6,811 nucleotides of DNA, taken from assembly GCA_016290715.1 (NCBI GenBank), contig JAEEUY010000140.1, positions 1-6,811 on the forward strand, written 5' to 3'. The number at the start of each line of letters is the position of its first letter. The first letter of the stretch is position 1. The notes beneath the pieces were generated by a model. That model was not told the DNA's origin and made no database searches. It saw only the letters and a program-made list of their open reading frames with translations. Position numbers and translations under genes: made by a program. This document shows, in pieces, positions 4,470 through 6,811 of this stretch. This DNA comes from Bacteroidales bacterium. GTDB lineage: Bacteria; Bacteroidota; Bacteroidia; Bacteroidales; WCHB1-69.

Positions 4470-5546
4470 ATGAGAAAAAATCAAAAATTACAGGCTGCAT
4501 TGGATAAATGGCGAAGTATCCAACCTTTGTCGGAAAATGACCAATACCGATTGAGCCGTCGGTTTACAGTGGATTTTAACTACAATTCAAACCATATTGA
4601 AGGCAATACGCTGACTTACGGGCAGACAGAATTGCTGCTGTTGTTCGGCAAAGTGATTGGCGAGGCCGATGTGAAAGATGTGCAGGACATGACGGCAAGC
4701 AATGTTACGCTCAAAATGATGAAAGAGGAGGCATTGGTAAAAGAAACCCCTCTCACACAGAATTTTATCCGCACATTACATCGCACCTTGCTTCGCGAAG
4801 ACTACACCGTTTACCGCAACCTTCCCGGCGGTATACAAACCAGCTACACCATTCATGCGGGACAGTATAAGACCCGTTCCAACAGTGTGATTACTCGCTA
4901 TGGCGACCGTTTCGAATACGCCTCCCCAGAGGAGACACCCGCCCTGATGACCGACCTCGTGGACTGGTACAATCAGGCGGAAGAGGAAGGCAAATTATCG
5001 CCAGTGGAGCTATCCATCCTGTTTCATTACCGCTACATCCGCATCCACCCCTTTGAGGATGGTAACGGACGTATTGCCCGACTATTGGTCAACTACATTC
5101 TTGCCAAGCACGACTGCCCGATGATTGTGGTGCGTAGCCGACTCAAAAGAGATTATCTGGAGGCCTTGCAACAAGCCGACTTGGTAGTTGGCGCGGCACC
5201 TCATGCAGGCGCACACGCCTCACTGAAAGAGATTAAGCCTTTTTACAAATATATGTCCAACCTTTTTGCGCAAGAATTTGAAAATGACGTGCTTTTTGTT
5301 ACCGAAAAAGATGAGAATATATGGTGGTACGACGGGGAGCGCATTGCATTCCGTTCTCCCAACTATGCCAAAATTTTGCGTGAACTAATGTTTGGACAAA
5401 CGGTAACCTATGCCTATTTACAAGATGAAATTGGAATCAACCGTTCAGCGATACAAAAAATTCTGCAAGCACTTCAGGCAAAGAGTTATATTGAAAAAAC
5501 AGAAAAGGGCTCATGGCGGGTGTTCATCACGCCATCAATGATGTAA
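4470..5546 (+). CDS. fic: Fic-domain protein adenylyltransferase (AMPylator) with C-terminal winged helix
   Basis: A 358-residue cytoplasmic enzyme that, by family, transfers AMP from ATP to a hydroxyl side chain of a target protein. The catalytic motif HPFEDGNGRIAR (193-204) is intact, with His193 as base and the Gly-Asn-Gly-Arg anion hole. The substrate-docking flap precedes it (IHAGQYKTRSNSV, from residue 128). An N-terminal inhibitory motif SNHIEGN (40-46) matches [S/T]xxxE[G/N], with Glu44 expected to block ATP gamma-phosphate placement, which puts it in the self-inhibited class II. Residues about 296-354 (NYAKILRELMFGQ..TYAYLQDEIGINRSAIQKILQALQAKSYIEK) form a winged helix-turn-helix, common in Bacteroidota Fic proteins such as the structurally known one of Bacteroides thetaiotaomicron. 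It is transcribed away from the sigma operon and has its own promoter. No small antitoxin gene is adjacent, in keeping with the built-in inhibitor. The target protein is unknown. Confidence 0.95.
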   Translation: MRKNQKLQAALDKWRSIQPLSENDQYRLSRRFTVDFNYNSNHIEGNTLTYGQTELLLLFGKVIGEADVKDVQDMTASNVTLKMMKEEALVKETPLTQNFIRTLHRTLLREDYTVYRNLPGGIQTSYTIHAGQYKTRSNSVITRYGDRFEYASPEETPALMTDLVDWYNQAEEEGKLSPVELSILFHYRYIRIHPFEDGNGRIARLLVNYILAKHDCPMIVVRSRLKRDYLEALQQADLVVGAAPHAGAHASLKEIKPFYKYMSNLFAQEFENDVLFVTEKDENIWWYDGERIAFRSPNYAKILRELMFGQTVTYAYLQDEIGINRSAIQKILQALQAKSYIEKTEKGSWRVFITPSMM

Positions 5547-5579
5547 AAAAAGATTATTCATTTAATAAAACAAAAGACT

Positions 5580-6128
5580 ATGGCAACAATTTATGATTTT
5601 AAAGCTCTGAACAACAAAGGAGTAGAAGTGGATATGGCGCAATACCGCGGCAATGTCCTGATGATTGTCAATACCGCCTCGAAGTGCGGTTTCACTCCGC
5701 AGTACGACGGTTTGGAGGCACTCTACCAGAAGTATAAAGACCAGGGGCTGGTGATTCTCGGCTTTCCGTGCGACCAGTTCAAACATCAGGAGCCCGGCAG
5801 CGACGAGGAGATCGCTGAGTTCTGCCGTCTGAACCACGGCGTCACCTTCCCGCTGATGAAGAAAATAGATGTCTTTGGCGAGAATGCCCACCCTATTTTC
5901 AAATACCTTACCGAGCAAGTGCCCACCGAAGAGGTGAAGGGGTTGAAAAACAAGGCCACCATGGCACTTGTAGATAGCTTGAGCAAAGCTGAGGGACGCG
6001 GCGAGGGCGACATCCGCTGGAATTTCACCAAGTTCCTCATCTCGAAGGACGGCTCTGTTATCAAACGTTTCCCGCCTGTGGCGAAACCCGAGGATATGGA
6101 AGCTGACATTGAGGCAATATTAAAATAA
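5580..6128 (+). CDS. Glutathione peroxidase family thiol peroxidase (cysteine type)
   Basis: A 182-residue thioredoxin-fold peroxidase, expected to reduce hydrogen peroxide and lipid hydroperoxides. The peroxidatic Cys36 is in NTASKCGFTPQYDGLE. The second motif is LGFPCDQFKHQEPGS (60-74), giving Gln70 and a possible resolving Cys64 or Cys82. The third is WNFTKFL, giving Trp147 and Asn148 to complete the Cys-Gln-Trp-Asn tetrad. Cysteine replaces selenocysteine, and such bacterial enzymes usually take electrons from thioredoxin rather than glutathione. FPCDQF has Asp where FPCNQF is common. About 25 residues between LTEQVP and WNF (116-143) form a longer linker than in the shortest homologues. 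The ATG at 5580 begins the usual MATIYDFKAL start. Only 33 bases separate it from fic and no -7 box is seen there, so read-through from fic is possible. The next gene follows after 7 bases. Confidence 0.94.
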   Translation: MATIYDFKALNNKGVEVDMAQYRGNVLMIVNTASKCGFTPQYDGLEALYQKYKDQGLVILGFPCDQFKHQEPGSDEEIAEFCRLNHGVTFPLMKKIDVFGENAHPIFKYLTEQVPTEEVKGLKNKATMALVDSLSKAEGRGEGDIRWNFTKFLISKDGSVIKRFPPVAKPEDMEADIEAILK

Positions 6129-6135
6129 TTCGATT

Positions 6136-6811
6136 ATGATTCTATACTTTTCCGGCACGGGCAACAGCCTGGCCATCAGCCGCCACATCGCGGAGAAGCT
6201 CAACGAAACAGTGATGCCGCTCCATCAGGCAGTGCATCAGGATTTGTCGCAGGAGCGGCGCATCGGGCTGGTTTATCCCAGCTATTGGTTCAACGCGCCG
6301 CGGGCGGTGACAGAGTTGCTGCCGCGACTGCAGTTGCCCAAGGAAGCGTACGTCTTCATCGTTATCCCTTGCGGCGCGCAGGCCGGCAACTCCATCCATA
6401 CGGTTCAGAAACTGTTGGCTGATAAAGGTTTGCAACTGGCATATAGTCAGAAGATTCGCGTACCCGACAACAGTGCTGTCGGTTTTGGGCGCGACCCTAA
6501 CAAGCAGGTCTGGAAGTTCGAGAAGTACGCCAATCGGTTGGAGCGTATCACCGAGGAGATTGCCGCCGGCACACAGAGCCTGCACTACGCGTGGTGGGGA
6601 CCCATAGGTGCCTTGTGCGCCCGTCCCGGTATGCAACGCCGCACATTGCCGATGCTAACGCCCGCCGTCAACGCTGACCTCTGCGTGGGCTGTGGCATCT
6701 GCGCTGACGTGTGCCCGCAAGGGAACATTACCCTTACGGACGGCAAAGCCCGTTGCGGCGACAACTGCACGCAGTGCCTCGCCTGCGTCCATTTCTGCCC
6801 GAAGCACGCCG
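6136..6811 (+). CDS. EFR1-type flavodoxin/ferredoxin fusion protein, C-terminus outside the window
   Basis: The frame opens with ATG at 6136, 7 bases after the peroxidase stop, and stays open to the window end (225 full codons seen). The start MILYFSGTGNS contains the flavodoxin phosphate-binding loop (residues 5-11) that holds FMN. A Rossmann-like flavodoxin domain continues to about residue 150, with VYPSYWFNAPRAV (46-58) and VIPCGAQAGNS (76-86). Two 4Fe-4S ferredoxin motifs follow: C183-C186-C189-C193-Pro and C211-C214-C217-C221-Pro, each CxxCxxCxxxCP. The layout is that of the EFR1 family of electron-transfer proteins found in anaerobes. It would be cytosolic and pass electrons between a flavin and iron-sulfur partners; the partner is not known. 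The close spacing makes an operon with the peroxidase likely, so it could donate electrons to a peroxide or thiol-reduction chain. It is distinctly more GC-rich than the genes on the left. Confidence 0.9.
   Translation, partial: MILYFSGTGNSLAISRHIAEKLNETVMPLHQAVHQDLSQERRIGLVYPSYWFNAPRAVTELLPRLQLPKEAYVFIVIPCGAQAGNSIHTVQKLLADKGLQLAYSQKIRVPDNSAVGFGRDPNKQVWKFEKYANRLERITEEIAAGTQSLHYAWWGPIGALCARPGMQRRTLPMLTPAVNADLCVGCGICADVCPQGNITLTDGKARCGDNCTQCLACVHFCPKHA

Noticed and set aside
4470..5546. Fic as the toxin of a two-gene toxin-antitoxin pair
   Set aside because: The inhibitory motif SNHIEGN is inside the protein itself and no small antitoxin gene lies next to it.
5562..5918. 118-codon minus-strand frame opposite the peroxidase
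   Set aside because: The plus strand carries all glutathione-peroxidase motifs; the minus frame matches nothing.
6142..6636. 164-codon minus-strand frame opposite the EFR1-type gene
   Set aside because: The plus strand encodes the flavodoxin loop and two ferredoxin cluster motifs in one frame, so the minus frame is a GC-rich shadow.
1..6811. CRISPR array, insertion sequence or phage genes
   Set aside because: No regularly spaced repeats, terminal inverted repeats, transposase or structural phage proteins were seen on either strand.

Overview
The window looks like a chromosomal segment of a Bacteroidota (Bacteroidales-type) bacterium. The main reason is the promoter grammar. Four intergenic regions carry TAnnTTTG -7 boxes, typical of the primary sigma factor of this phylum, about 20-50 bases before a gene and without Shine-Dalgarno-like purine tracts. 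The gene types agree: a small ECF sigma factor with a membrane protein, a WYL regulator, a stand-alone Fic protein and an EFR1-type ferredoxin. Genus cannot be fixed from the sequence alone.

Layout from left to right. (1) Positions 3-491 hold the 3' part of an AT-rich conserved-looking gene of unknown function, followed by tRNA-Glu(UUC) at 565-639 with its own promoter and a strong hairpin/T-run terminator. (2) Positions 744-2454 are a two-gene plus-strand operon: a WYL-domain transcription regulator and, 2 bases later, an unrecognised 238-residue acidic protein. A perfect 10-bp inverted repeat sits on the promoter and is the likely operator. (3) Positions 2495-4315 are a three-gene minus-strand operon: ECF sigma factor, four-helix membrane protein (candidate anti-sigma) overlapping it by 17 bases, and a lipoprotein whose C-terminal half resembles the periplasmic P1 head domain of SecD. 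(4) A 154-bp divergent region contains back-to-back promoters for the sigma operon and for fic. The fic leader has three TGGT-type half-sites able to form two alternative hairpins. (5) fic (4470-5546) encodes a class II-like Fic AMP-transferase with a C-terminal winged helix. (6) A cysteine glutathione peroxidase (5580-6128) and, 7 bases later, an EFR1-type flavodoxin/ferredoxin fusion that runs off the window end.

How they may work together: the sigma/membrane protein/lipoprotein operon looks like an envelope-sensing unit, and the peroxidase/EFR1 pair suggests redox or peroxide handling. The WYL pair is a self-contained regulator-plus-effector unit whose function is open. Base composition rises along the window: a hand-counted 60-base line is about 32% GC in the first gene (241-300) and about 65% GC in the last (6541-6600). 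I see no transposase, integrase, CRISPR array or phage gene. The most promising less-described items are the SecD-head lipoprotein in a sigma-factor operon and the WYL/unknown-protein pair with its operator.
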